Source: Pleomorphomonas diazotrophica
Lineage (GTDB): Bacteria; Pseudomonadota; Alphaproteobacteria; Rhizobiales; Pleomorphomonadaceae
NCBI RefSeq assembly: GCF_002844595.1
Contig: NZ_PJNW01000014.1
Span: forward strand, 62,001 to 126,000
DNA length: 64,000 nucleotides
Direction: 5' to 3'
Below are positions 37,586 to 46,716 of this stretch, piece after piece. Under the pieces are notes generated by a model, which was given only the letters and a program-made list of their open reading frames with translations, searched no databases and had not been told where the DNA came from. The number at the start of each line of letters is the position of its first letter. Position 1 is the stretch's first letter. The position numbers and the translations under genes were made by a program.

Positions 37586-40072
37586 ATGGCTGACCTCGTC
37601 AATCGCGCCGCCGCGAAAGACCTTGCAGGAAACTGGACGCTTCACGCGACGGATGAATCGATTTCCGTGCCGTTTCCATTGCCGGGTGATGCCCTTTCGG
37701 CGCTGATCGCCGCCGGCGTCCTGCCGGATCCTTACGTCGGCGAGAATGAGCTGGTCGTGCGCTGGCCGGCCGAGCGCGACTGGATTGCCCGCCGTAGCTT
37801 TTCCATGGATGCCGACGAGCTTGGCCACCCCTGGGCGATCTACGCCGACGGCCTCGACACCGTCGCCGAGGTGTGGATCAACGGCCAGCCGGTGCTTGCC
37901 GCCGCCAACATGTTCCGCCCGCATCGCGCCGAAGTTGGCAGTGCGTTGCGGCCCGGCGACAACGAGATCGAGATCGTCTTCCGATCCAACGTCAAAGCAG
38001 CGATCGAGGCGGCTGCCAGACAGCCATATGAGCAGCCCTACAGCGCGCAGATGCAGGCGACGCCGCACATCAATCTTCTGAGGAAGGTGCAGTGTCATGC
38101 CGGCTGGGACTGGAACATCGCCATGATGCCGTTCGGCCTCTATGGCGACATTCGCCTGGAGCGCGCCGACCTGCCCAGCATCACCTATGTCCAGCATCGC
38201 CAGCGCCACGACGCGGCAACCGGTGCCGTCGATGTCGACGTCGAGGTCCGAATCCAGGCGAAGGCCGCCTGCAATGAACTGCTCACCATCCAGCTTGGCG
38301 ACGAGAAGGTCAGCCTTCAGGTGACCTGTTCGGCTGGAAACACGGTAGCAGAGGCGACGCTGCGCGTGGAAAATCCGCGCATCTGGTGGCCGGCTGGCTC
38401 GGGCGAGCAGCCGCTCTACGATCTCACCGTGACGCTCGGCGGTACGGCCCATCGCCAGAGGATCGGCCTCCGCCGCATCGAGGTGGTGACCAAGCGCGAC
38501 GAGATCGGCGTGCCGCTGACGGTGCGCGTCAACGGGCTCGACCTGTTTTGCCGCGGCGCCAACTGGATTCCGGGCGACGCCTTGCCGTCGCGCATCACGC
38601 CGGACGCGGTACGGCCGCAGCTTGAGGACGCTGTCGCCGTCGGCATGAACATGCTGCGCGTCTGGGGCGGCGGCCAGTATGAACCGGACTGGTTCTACGA
38701 CCTCTGCGACGAACTCGGCATCCTGATCTGGCAGGATATGATGTTCGGTTGCGCCCTCTATCCCGCCGACAATGCCTTCCTCGCCGAGGTCGACCGGGAA
38801 ATCGAGCATCAGGTTCGCCGGCTGTCGCACCACGCCTCGATCACCCTCTATTGCGGTGACAACGAAGTGATCGGCGCGCTCACCTGGTTCGAGGTGGCTC
38901 GTGCCAATCGCGACCGCTATCTCGTCGCCTACGACCGGCTGAGCCGGACGATCGAACTGGCCGCCCACCGCGCCGATCCCGACCGGCTGTTCTGGCCGTC
39001 GTCGCCTTCGAAGGGGCCGATGGACTTCGGCGACGCCTGGAAGGCCGAGGGCTCCGGCGACCAGCACATGTGGGACGTCTGGCATGCCGGCAAGTCGTTC
39101 GCGGCCTATCGCGGGGTGCGGCCGCGCTTTGCCTCGGAGTTCGGCTTCCAGTCCTTCGTATCGCTGTCGACGTTGCGCCGCTATATCGAGGAGGAAGATC
39201 TCGACATCGCTTCGCCGGCCATGGAGCTGCACCAGAAGAACGCCGGCGGCAATGCGCGCATCGTCGAAACGATCTCGCGCTACTTCCGCTTCCCGAAGAA
39301 TTTCGAGAATGTCGTCTATCTCAGCCAGGTGCAGCAGGGCCTCGCCATGAAGATCGCCATCGACTTCTGGCGATCGATCAAGCCGGAATGCATGGGCGCG
39401 CTCTACTGGCAGCTCAACGACACCTATCCTGTGGCCTCGTGGTCGTCGATCGAATACGGCGGCCGCTGGAAGCTCTTGCATTCGATGGCCCGGCGCTTCT
39501 TCGCCCCGACCAACGTGGTGGCGATCCCGTCCGCCGATACCTCCACGGTGGAACTCTTCGGGGTGAACGACACCCGATCCGAGGTGGTGATGGCCGGCAA
39601 GGCCTTCTGGCTCGCCGTCGACGGGTCCCGCCGGCCGGTCGGTGAGTTCATCAAGACGGTGCCGATCGATCGGGCGGTTTCTCTGCTGGCGATCCCGGCC
39701 AATGGCAGCCCGGATGAAGTGCTCTGCTTTACCTGGAGCGATCCGTCCGGCGAGCATTCCGACCATCACGCCGTGTCGCCCTACAAGGCGTTGCGCCTGC
39801 GTGACCCCGGTCTCGTGGTCGAGGCGGCAAAGCTCGGCGCGGGCGAGTGGCGCTTCACCATCACCGCCACCACAGCGCCGGCCTTCTACGTGTCGCTCGA
39901 GACGGACCCTTACGGCGTGTTTTCCGACAACGCCGTCCTGGTGACGCCGGAAGCGCCGGTCGAGATTGTCTGGACGTCGCGGTCGGGTGATGTCGACCCG
40001 GTCGACAGCTTGGTGGTTCGCGACCTCCGTTCGAGCTACCGGCCGAGCGAGGCCGTCATTCGCAGAGCGTAG
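37586..40072 (+). CDS. Beta-mannosidase, glycoside hydrolase family 2
   Basis: The 828-residue exo-hydrolase cleaves terminal beta-mannosyl residues. Jelly-roll and Ig-like domains cover about 1-290 (CHAGWDWNIAMMPFGLYGDI near 171-190). The TIM barrel follows, with RVNGLDLFCRGANWIPGDALPSR, MLRVWGGGQYEPDWFYDLCDELGILIWQDMMF, the acid/base glutamate in YCGDNE near 429, and the nucleophile glutamate in FASEFGFQS near 516. QLNDTYPVASWSSIEYGG is also typical of family members. There is no signal peptide, so it acts on oligosaccharides already inside the cell. A LacI regulator lies upstream, and a strong bidirectional terminator follows. The ribosome binding site is weak. Confidence 0.93.
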   Translation: MADLVNRAAAKDLAGNWTLHATDESISVPFPLPGDALSALIAAGVLPDPYVGENELVVRWPAERDWIARRSFSMDADELGHPWAIYADGLDTVAEVWINGQPVLAAANMFRPHRAEVGSALRPGDNEIEIVFRSNVKAAIEAAARQPYEQPYSAQMQATPHINLLRKVQCHAGWDWNIAMMPFGLYGDIRLERADLPSITYVQHRQRHDAATGAVDVDVEVRIQAKAACNELLTIQLGDEKVSLQVTCSAGNTVAEATLRVENPRIWWPAGSGEQPLYDLTVTLGGTAHRQRIGLRRIEVVTKRDEIGVPLTVRVNGLDLFCRGANWIPGDALPSRITPDAVRPQLEDAVAVGMNMLRVWGGGQYEPDWFYDLCDELGILIWQDMMFGCALYPADNAFLAEVDREIEHQVRRLSHHASITLYCGDNEVIGALTWFEVARANRDRYLVAYDRLSRTIELAAHRADPDRLFWPSSPSKGPMDFGDAWKAEGSGDQHMWDVWHAGKSFAAYRGVRPRFASEFGFQSFVSLSTLRRYIEEEDLDIASPAMELHQKNAGGNARIVETISRYFRFPKNFENVVYLSQVQQGLAMKIAIDFWRSIKPECMGALYWQLNDTYPVASWSSIEYGGRWKLLHSMARRFFAPTNVVAIPSADTSTVELFGVNDTRSEVVMAGKAFWLAVDGSRRPVGEFIKTVPIDRAVSLLAIPANGSPDEVLCFTWSDPSGEHSDHHAVSPYKALRLRDPGLVVEAAKLGAGEWRFTITATTAPAFYVSLETDPYGVFSDNAVLVTPEAPVEIVWTSRSGDVDPVDSLVVRDLRSSYRPSEAVIRRA

Positions 40073-40091
40073 TGGGAGAGAACCTGTCGCC

Positions 40092-40133
40092 AAAAGAAAA
40101 CCCCGCGTCTTGGGAAGGCGCGGGGTTTTCTTT
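40092..40133. terminator. Bidirectional terminator between beta-mannosidase and 3-hydroxybutyryl-CoA dehydrogenase
   Basis: A perfect 12-base stem GAAAACCCCGCG / CGCGGGGTTTTC (40096-40107 and 40119-40130) has an 11-base loop. TTT follows on the plus strand, and a T-rich run follows on the minus strand. It separates two converging genes. Confidence 0.88.
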
Positions 40134-40152
40134 GTCTGTCGGCACAGCCGTC

Positions 40153-41031
40153 TCAGCGCGTCGGCACCGGCGTGGCGCCGCGATAGTCGTAGAAGCCGCG
40201 CTGCGTCTTGCGGCCGAGCCAGCCGGCTTCGACGTACTTCACCAGAAGCGGGCAGGGGCGGTACTTGCTGTCGGCAAGGCCGTCGTGCAGCACCTGCATG
40301 ATGGAGAGGCAGGTGTCGAGGCCGATGAAGTCTGCGAGCTGCAGCGGCCCCATCGGATGATTGGCGCCGAGGCGCATGGCGGTGTCGATGGAATCCACCG
40401 TGCCGACGCCTTCGTAGAGAGTGTAGATCGCCTCGTTGATCATCGGCAGCAGGATGCGATTGACCATGAAGGCAGGGAAGTCCTCGGAGACGGCGACCGT
40501 CTTGCCGAGCTTCGACACGAAATTGCGCGCGGCCTCGAAGGTCTCGTCCTCGGTGGCGATGCCGCGCACCAGCTCGACGAGCTGCATCACCGGCACCGGA
40601 TTCATGAAGTGGATGCCGATGAAGCGTTCCGGCCGATCGGTGGAGGCGGCGAGGCGGGTGATGGACACCGACGAGGTGTTGGTGCCGATCATCGCCTCGG
40701 GCTTCAGCTCGGGACAGAGCTGGGAGAGCGCCTTGCGCTTGATGGTTTCGTTCTCCGTCACCGCCTCGATGACGAGATCGGTGTCGGAGAAGCCCTCGAG
40801 GTCGGTCAGGAGCTTGATGCGGGACAGCGCCTCGCGGCGTTGCTCCTCGGTGATCTTCTTGGACGCGACCTGACGGCTGAGGTTGGCGGAAACGACGTTG
40901 AGGCAGGCTTCCAACCGATCGCGCGCAACGTCATAGAGCCCGACGTCGAGACCCGCGAGAGCACAGACATGCGCGATGCCGGAGCCCATCTGACCCGCGC
41001 CCATGACGCCGACCGACCTGATTTCAACCAT
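40153..41031 (-). CDS. 3-hydroxybutyryl-CoA dehydrogenase
   Basis: The 292-residue enzyme interconverts 3-hydroxybutyryl-CoA and acetoacetyl-CoA with NAD(P). It has the Rossmann loop VMGAGQMGSGIAHVCALAG (near 9-27), the FAD/HCDH-like signature DLVIEAVTENETIKR, the catalytic His in GIHFMNPVPVMQLVELV, and SEDFPAFMVNRILLPMINEAI. The C-terminal domain has ANHPMGPLQLADFIGLD. It lies 70 bases downstream of etfA on the same strand, a common pairing in alphaproteobacteria. The context (etfBA) points to fatty acid oxidation or short-chain acyl-CoA metabolism, and possibly polyhydroxybutyrate. Confidence 0.95.
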   Translation of the reverse strand: MVEIRSVGVMGAGQMGSGIAHVCALAGLDVGLYDVARDRLEACLNVVSANLSRQVASKKITEEQRREALSRIKLLTDLEGFSDTDLVIEAVTENETIKRKALSQLCPELKPEAMIGTNTSSVSITRLAASTDRPERFIGIHFMNPVPVMQLVELVRGIATEDETFEAARNFVSKLGKTVAVSEDFPAFMVNRILLPMINEAIYTLYEGVGTVDSIDTAMRLGANHPMGPLQLADFIGLDTCLSIMQVLHDGLADSKYRPCPLLVKYVEAGWLGRKTQRGFYDYRGATPVPTR

Positions 41032-41101
41032 AGAAGACCCCGAGCCTCTCGGACGCGGCCGGATACGGCGCGCCTCGTGACAAATATCAGAACATTCTAG
41101 C

Positions 41102-42040
41102 TCAACCGAGGGCTTTCGTCAGCTCCGGTACGAGCTCGAACAGGTCACCGACGAGGCCGTAGTCGGCGACCTGGAAGATCGGCGCCTCACCATCCTTGTT
41201 GATGGCGACGATCACCTTGGCGTCCTTCATGCCGGCAAGGTGCTGAATGGCGCCGGATATGCCGACCGCGACGTAAAGGTCGGGCGAGACTGCCTTGCCG
41301 GTCTGGCCGACCTGCCAGTCGTTAGGGGCGTAGCCGGCATCGACCGCGGCACGGCTGGCGCCGACGGCGGCGCCGAGCCGGTCGGCCAGCGGCAGCAGCA
41401 GCGCCTTGAACTGCTCTTCCGAGCCAAGCGCCCGGCCACCCGACACGACGACGCGGGCCGAGGTGAGCTCGGGGCGATCGGCGGTGGAGAAGACGTCGCC
41501 GACAAAGGTCGAAAGACCCGGATCGGTGGGCACGGCAACCGCTTCGATCGGCGCCGGGGGGCGATCTTCCACGAGCGTCGCGCGGAAGGAGGCGGTGCGG
41601 ACGGTGATCAGCTTGATCGGGTCGGTGGAGCGCACCGTGATCAGAGCATTGCCGGCGTAGGTCGGCCGCTCGAAGGTGTCGGGCGCCAGCACGGCGGTGA
41701 TGTCGGAGATCTGCATCACGTCGAGCAGCGCCGCCGCGCGCGGCACGGCGTTCTTGAAGGTGGAGGTCGCCGGCGCCAGTACGGCCGAGTAAGCCGGGGC
41801 GAGCGCCACGATCAGGGCGGCGAGCGGCTCGGCGAGGCCATGTCCCAGCGCCGGGGCCTCGGCGGTCAGCACGCGGCTGACGCCCTTGAGCTTGGCTGCC
41901 TCGGCTGCTGCTGCGGCGACGCCGTCACCGGCCACCAGCACATGGATGTCGTCGCCGAGGGCCAGCGCCGGGGTCAGCGCCTTCAGCGTGGCGTCCTTGA
42001 TCGAGCTGCCGTCGTGGGCGGCGAGGAGAAGGGTGGTCAT
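41102..42040 (-). CDS. etfA: Electron transfer flavoprotein alpha subunit
   Basis: The 312-residue alpha subunit carries the FAD that accepts electrons from acyl-CoA dehydrogenases and passes them to the ETF:quinone oxidoreductase. The C-terminal FAD-binding domain shows VSGGRALGSEEQFK, GASRAAVDAGYAPNDWQVGQTGKAVSPDLYVAVGISGAIQHLAGMKDAKVIVAINKDGEAPIFQVADYGLVGDLFELVPEL. The N-terminal domain starts MTTLLLAAHDGSSIKDATLKALT. It directly follows etfB (15-base gap), as usual for the pair. Confidence 0.96.
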   Translation of the reverse strand: MTTLLLAAHDGSSIKDATLKALTPALALGDDIHVLVAGDGVAAAAAEAAKLKGVSRVLTAEAPALGHGLAEPLAALIVALAPAYSAVLAPATSTFKNAVPRAAALLDVMQISDITAVLAPDTFERPTYAGNALITVRSTDPIKLITVRTASFRATLVEDRPPAPIEAVAVPTDPGLSTFVGDVFSTADRPELTSARVVVSGGRALGSEEQFKALLLPLADRLGAAVGASRAAVDAGYAPNDWQVGQTGKAVSPDLYVAVGISGAIQHLAGMKDAKVIVAINKDGEAPIFQVADYGLVGDLFELVPELTKALG

Positions 42041-42055
42041 GTTGGCTGGCCTTTC

Positions 42056-42805
42056 TCAGAGCACGCCGGCTTCGGTCTTCAGGCAGTCGACCAGTTCGGC
42101 GACCGAGGCGAGGCGGCGGCCGGCCGGCCGGACCGGCGGCTCGGCGGTTTTCAGCACCATGAGGCGCGGCGTGAGATCGACGCCATATTGCGCAGCCGGC
42201 CGGAGATCGATCGGCTTCTTCTTGGCTTTCATGATGTTGGGCAGCGAGGCGTAGCGCGGCTCATTGAGGCGCAGGTCTGCGGTGACGACGGCCGGCAGCG
42301 ACAGGCGCACGGTCTGGAGGCCACCATCGACCTCGCGCGTTACCTCGATACCGTTATCGCCCAGGACCAGCTTGGAGGCGAAGGTGCCCTGCGGCCAGCC
42401 GAGCAGGGCCGACAGCATCTGGCCGGTCTGGTTGCAATCGTCGTCGATCGCTTGCTTGCCGAGGATGACCAGGCCGGGCGCTTCCTCGGCGACGATCGCC
42501 TTCAGAAGCTTGGCGACGGCTAGCGGCTCGACGGTGCCTTCCGCTTCCAGAACGATGCCGCGGTCGGCGCCCATGGCGAGTGCGGTGCGGACCGTTTCCT
42601 GGGCTTCCTTGGGGCCGATGGAGACGGCCACCACCTCGCTGGCAATGCCGGCTTCTCGCAGGCGCAGCGCTTCCTCGACGGAAATCTCGTCGAAGGGATT
42701 CATCGACATCTTGACGTTGGCGAGATCGACGCCGGAACCGTCGGCCTTGACGCGGATGTTGACGTTGTAGTCGACGACCCGCTTCACGGGCACGAGAATC
42801 TTCAT
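42056..42805 (-). CDS. etfB: Electron transfer flavoprotein beta subunit
   Basis: The 249-residue beta subunit binds AMP and docks onto partner dehydrogenases. It starts [51 protein letters not shown], and has the signature [27 protein letters not shown] near 175-200 with the recognition-loop leucine. AMP-binding residues lie in [23 protein letters not shown]. The start is ATG 42805, preceded by GGAGAG. The open frame extends upstream, but that part is not coding. Together with etfA and the dehydrogenase it forms one unit read on the minus strand. Confidence 0.96.
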   Translation of the reverse strand: MKILVPVKRVVDYNVNIRVKADGSGVDLANVKMSMNPFDEISVEEALRLREAGIASEVVAVSIGPKEAQETVRTALAMGADRGIVLEAEGTVEPLAVAKLLKAIVAEEAPGLVILGKQAIDDDCNQTGQMLSALLGWPQGTFASKLVLGDNGIEVTREVDGGLQTVRLSLPAVVTADLRLNEPRYASLPNIMKAKKKPIDLRPAAQYGVDLTPRLMVLKTAEPPVRPAGRRLASVAELVDCLKTEAGVL

Positions 42806-42935
42806 CGGAACCATCTCTCCGGACCAATGGACGAACGGCCAAAACGGCCTGCAACGGGCGGGTTTTGCGCGCGAGGCGTGACCGTAGCGACCGTCCGCCT
42901 CGGCGTCAACGGCGGCACGCGTGGGCTTGGAACCG

Positions 42936-45377
42936 TCAGAACGGTGCGATGAGCCGGCGGAGATAGTCGAGCTCGAGCGGGGGGCGGTTGGGGTCGGCAT
43001 AGCGGCGGCGCAGTTCCTCGAGCAGTCGCCGCGCCCGCTGAACTTCGATCTCGCCGGGCACCTTTGTATCGTCGCCGAGGTCGGGGCCGCGCCGGCCGGT
43101 GGGCCGGCCGAGCGGATCGGTGCCGCCCTCACGGGCGCCGGCGGTGCCTTGCCCCTGGCCGCGCATCATGTCGCGGGCGCCGCTCCGAAGGGCATCGAGG
43201 GCGGCGCCCTGGTTGCCGACGGCGGACTCGGTGTCGCCGGTGCCGAGGTTGCGGCCGGCGTCGCGCATGGCGCGGCCGGCGCCCTCAAGGCCGCCTTTTC
43301 CCTCTTCTCCGCTCCCCTGCGCTCCTTTGGACAGGCGGGACATCAGCTCTTCCAGGCGCTTTGACAAGGCCGACTGCTCTCTTTCGAGATCCTGGAGGGC
43401 CTGTTGATCGCCGCTGTCATCGCCGAACTCCTCGCCGGTGTAGCCGTCGGGCGTCAGCTTGTGGGTGCGGTTCTGCAACTCCTGCTGTCGGCGAATGATG
43501 TCGGCCAGCTCGTCGAGATCAGGGTCGCTGGCGCTACCCGCCTCTGGTTGGGCAAACTGCAGGCCCGAAAGTATGTCGTCGAGCTGCGACAGGAGCTCGG
43601 CGGCAGCGTCGCGTTCACCGAGCTCGCCCAGTTGGCGCATGCGGTCGATGAGTTTCTTGAGGTCGTCGCTGGTAACGCGCTCGCCGCCTTTCTGGCCGAG
43701 ATCGCTGAGGCGGGAGGGATCGGAAGCCGCCGCTTCGGCCATCGCCTTGAGATAGTCGTCGAGTGCGGCCTTGAGCTCCTCGGTAAGGCGGGCGATTTCC
43801 TCGGGCGAGGCACCACTTTCCAGCGCTTTTCTCAATGCCTCGCGGGCGGCGGCGAGCCGCTCGGCCGCCGGCGCCGCGTCGCCGGCCTCGATGGCGAGCG
43901 CCATCTGCCAGAGATAGTCGAGCACCGGCTTCAACGCGGCGTCGTCACGCGCCAGCAGGATACGGTTGCGGGCGACGCGCAGGCCAAGGATCTCGCCCGG
44001 ACGGTCGATGAAGGCGGCGCCGAGATCGCCCAGCGTTTCAAAGGTTGCTGCCACCGCTTTGGCCTGTCGAGCGTCGGACGCCAGCAGTCTTCGCTGCTCG
44101 ACGACGGCGGCAGCCAAAGGATTGCGGAAGGGGCGAGCCGGCAGGTCGATGAGGAGCGGCGGCGTCTCGGCCACCTGACCGGCATCGTCGCGGGCCTCAA
44201 GGACGAGACGAACCCGGCCGCCAGCCAGCGGATGGGTGGTGAGGTCGGAGGTGGTGACGGCGCGGTCAACACCCCGACGCGGCAGGGCCAACGTGACGTC
44301 GGGCAGGGCGACGAGCGGGCGAGCACCCTCAGCCGCGTCGGGCGCCAGCATGGCGCGGGCTGCGGCGACGCGATAGTCGTCGTTGATGGCGTAGGCGAGG
44401 CGGAGCGCGCCGCGCGCGGTGGCCGCCGGTTGCTCGGCAAGGCGGACGGCCGGTGGAGTGTCGGCCCGGACGGCGATCGGCAGTTCCATGGCCTGCAGGC
44501 CGTCGCCCCCCAGCGTCAGGCGGCCGGAGGCGGCAAGGCGATGCTCGTAGGCCATCTGCCCTGGCGCCGGGGAGCGTCCGTCGAGCGACATGGGTGGCTT
44601 GCCCTCGGCGGCGAAGGCAGCACTTGGCGAGCCGATACCGGCGAGCCGTATGGCGAGTGTCGTTCCGGCGGGCAGCGTGACTGAGGGAGCGTCAGGGAGG
44701 GCGTCAGGCGAAACGACGGTGCCGTTCGACGTCGTTACCAGGGCACGCGGCGTCAGCCCGGTGTAGGTTGGTGGGTTCGCCCAGATGTCGACGCGGATGT
44801 CGGGTGGTATGGAAACCGGCGGCCGGAAGACCGCCGTCACCGGTCCCAGATGGTCGGGCGTCGCAAAGAAGCCGACGATCAGCAGCAGGAACACGGCCGC
44901 TCTCAAGGCATAGGGATCGGCACGATCGAGACGCGGCGACGGAAGGCTTGCTTTCAAGCCCTTCAAAGCAACCACGAGGCGTCGGCGGTGAGCCTGCCAC
45001 AGGGCATCGGCGAGCGCGTCGCCGGTGGCCGAGGGGTGGTCGAGGAAGGCGCTGAGCGGCCGATGCGGAACGCCGCGCTCCAGCCGGTCGGCCGCCTGCC
45101 GCCGGTCGGGCCAGGGCGTTCTGAGAAGATGGACGACGCTGGCGAGGAGGGCGGCGGCGAACAGTCCGGCGGCGGCGAGGCGAAGGGCGGCCGGCAACCG
45201 CTCGAAGACGCCCAGCCAAGCCAGCGCCAGAAACATGCCGAGCACGGACAGCACCAGCGCAAGGCGCGGCCACAGACGCTCCCAGGCGAGCGACAGGCCG
45301 GACAGCGCCACCGCGCGGGCGGTGGCGGACGGCAAGTCGCCATCCCGGCTGTCGGGCCTGAGCGGTCCTTCGGTCAT
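42936..45377 (-). CDS. TIGR02302 / DUF4175 family membrane protein
   Basis: The 813-residue product is a large alphaproteobacterial protein of unknown function. Two membrane helices near the N-terminus (about 37-57 and 63-84) and a third near 155-175 anchor it. A periplasmic region follows, with Ig-like strands ([16 protein letters not shown] near 190-206, [58 protein letters not shown]). A long, charged helical tail runs from about 500 ([59 protein letters not shown]), then a Gly-rich stretch. The start is ATG 45377. It is divergent from a D,D-carboxypeptidase gene and is often near lysA in relatives, suggesting envelope function. Confidence 0.88.
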   Translation of the reverse strand: MTEGPLRPDSRDGDLPSATARAVALSGLSLAWERLWPRLALVLSVLGMFLALAWLGVFERLPAALRLAAAGLFAAALLASVVHLLRTPWPDRRQAADRLERGVPHRPLSAFLDHPSATGDALADALWQAHRRRLVVALKGLKASLPSPRLDRADPYALRAAVFLLLIVGFFATPDHLGPVTAVFRPPVSIPPDIRVDIWANPPTYTGLTPRALVTTSNGTVVSPDALPDAPSVTLPAGTTLAIRLAGIGSPSAAFAAEGKPPMSLDGRSPAPGQMAYEHRLAASGRLTLGGDGLQAMELPIAVRADTPPAVRLAEQPAATARGALRLAYAINDDYRVAAARAMLAPDAAEGARPLVALPDVTLALPRRGVDRAVTTSDLTTHPLAGGRVRLVLEARDDAGQVAETPPLLIDLPARPFRNPLAAAVVEQRRLLASDARQAKAVAATFETLGDLGAAFIDRPGEILGLRVARNRILLARDDAALKPVLDYLWQMALAIEAGDAAPAAERLAAAREALRKALESGASPEEIARLTEELKAALDDYLKAMAEAAASDPSRLSDLGQKGGERVTSDDLKKLIDRMRQLGELGERDAAAELLSQLDDILSGLQFAQPEAGSASDPDLDELADIIRRQQELQNRTHKLTPDGYTGEEFGDDSGDQQALQDLEREQSALSKRLEELMSRLSKGAQGSGEEGKGGLEGAGRAMRDAGRNLGTGDTESAVGNQGAALDALRSGARDMMRGQGQGTAGAREGGTDPLGRPTGRRGPDLGDDTKVPGEIEVQRARRLLEELRRRYADPNRPPLELDYLRRLIAPF

Positions 45378-45577
45378 CGGGGCCTTTCCCTCGGTCTCAC
45401 GCGCCTGTGTCCTTCTCAACACTCTAGAAGGGAAATGGGTCGAAGATAAGGGTGTCGCCGCATTCTGGCCGCCTTCACGGTACATCCGGGAAGGGCCGGT
45501 CGTCTCGCGCCTTTGCGGAGACCACGACCTTCGCTAAAATCACCCGTCCGTGGACGACTGTTTCCGGGAAGAAAGCC

Positions 45578-46690
45578 TTGCCGACGATTTCCGGCCCGTG
45601 CGGCCGCGCCCGCCGCCTTTTCCGACTAGCCGCTGCGTTGCCGCTGCTTATGAACCTTGCCGGCGGCGCGGTCGCCGCTCCCTATCTCGCCGTCGATCTC
45701 GCCACCGGCGCGGTATTGGCCGAGAATCAGAGCTTCGATCCGTGGTATCCCGCGTCCATCACTAAGCTGATGACCGTCTATGTGACGCTGTCGGCCATCA
45801 AGGCCGGCGAGATTCGCGGTGATTCGGGCGTGGTGATGACACCGGCCGCCGCGCGCGAGCAGCCCTCCAAGATGGGCTTCAAGCCGGGCACGGTACTGAC
45901 CGTCGACACGGCGCTGCGCATCATCATGGTGAAGTCGGCCAACGACGTTTCCTACGCGCTGGCCGAGCGGGTCGGTGGCAGTCTGCCCGGTTTCGTCGCC
46001 CGCATGAACGGTGCGGCGCGGTCGCTCGGCATGGCCAACACACGCTTTTCCAATGCCAATGGCCTGCCGGACCCCAACCAGTGGACGACCGCCCGCGACT
46101 ACGCGCTGCTCGCCCGCACCCTGCTCAAGGATTTTTCCGGCTATCGGGAACTCTACCGGACGACGGCGCTGTCGCTCGGTGGCAAGGTCATCAAGAACCA
46201 CAACAACCTTCTTGAACGCTACCCTGGCGCCGACGGCATGAAGACCGGCTTCATCTGCTCGTCGGGCTTCAACGTGGTGGCGACGGCGACGCGCAACGGC
46301 CGGCAGATCCTGACCATCGTGCTTGGCGGCAAGACGGCGCGGGAGCGCGACGAACTGGCGGCCAGCCTGCTCGAGGCGTCATTCCGGACGCCGTCTTCCG
46401 CGGCATCCGTCACGATCGACCGGCTGGCGCCGCGCGGTCCGGTGGCTGCCGTCGCCGCCGACATGCGCGAACTCGCCTGTCCCAAGCGGAAAAAAGGTGC
46501 CAAGGCGCCGGTCGGCGAGGATCTCGGCGACGGGGACGACCAGCCGGCGAGCTTCCTCGTGCCGCGCTTCAAGGTGATGGATCCCATCCCCATCAGCCTC
46601 GGCGGCGCCAGCGACATGCCCGACCCTGTGGAGCCAGCGGTCGAGGCAGCGGCCGACGTGCCCCTGCCGCTGCCCAGACCCGTTCGTTGA
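45578..46690 (+). CDS. D-alanyl-D-alanine carboxypeptidase (PBP5/6 type)
   Basis: The 370-residue periplasmic serine peptidase trims the terminal D-Ala from peptidoglycan stem peptides. It has the three active-site motifs: SITK (Ser60, Lys63), SAN (Ser120-Asn122) and KTG (Lys222-Gly224). An N-terminal signal peptide (RRLFRLAAALPLLMNLAGGAVAAP) precedes the domain. I place the start at TTG 45578 because GGGAAG lies six bases upstream and it gives a normal signal length. The open frame begins earlier but the extra part is basic and unlike a leader. The tail after residue 340 is Pro/Val/Ala-rich. It is divergent from the TIGR02302 gene and followed within 26 bases by a CobW GTPase gene. Confidence 0.9.
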   Translation: MPTISGPCGRARRLFRLAAALPLLMNLAGGAVAAPYLAVDLATGAVLAENQSFDPWYPASITKLMTVYVTLSAIKAGEIRGDSGVVMTPAAAREQPSKMGFKPGTVLTVDTALRIIMVKSANDVSYALAERVGGSLPGFVARMNGAARSLGMANTRFSNANGLPDPNQWTTARDYALLARTLLKDFSGYRELYRTTALSLGGKVIKNHNNLLERYPGADGMKTGFICSSGFNVVATATRNGRQILTIVLGGKTARERDELAASLLEASFRTPSSAASVTIDRLAPRGPVAAVAADMRELACPKRKKGAKAPVGEDLGDGDDQPASFLVPRFKVMDPIPISLGGASDMPDPVEPAVEAAADVPLPLPRPVR

Positions 46691-46716
46691 AGCCTGCCAG
46701 AAGAGGAACAGACGTC

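Noticed and set aside
42806-43132. N-terminal extension of etfB
   Set aside because: The extra 109 codons are low in conserved features and overlap the end of the TIGR02302 gene. ATG 42805 gives the standard MKILVPVKR start.
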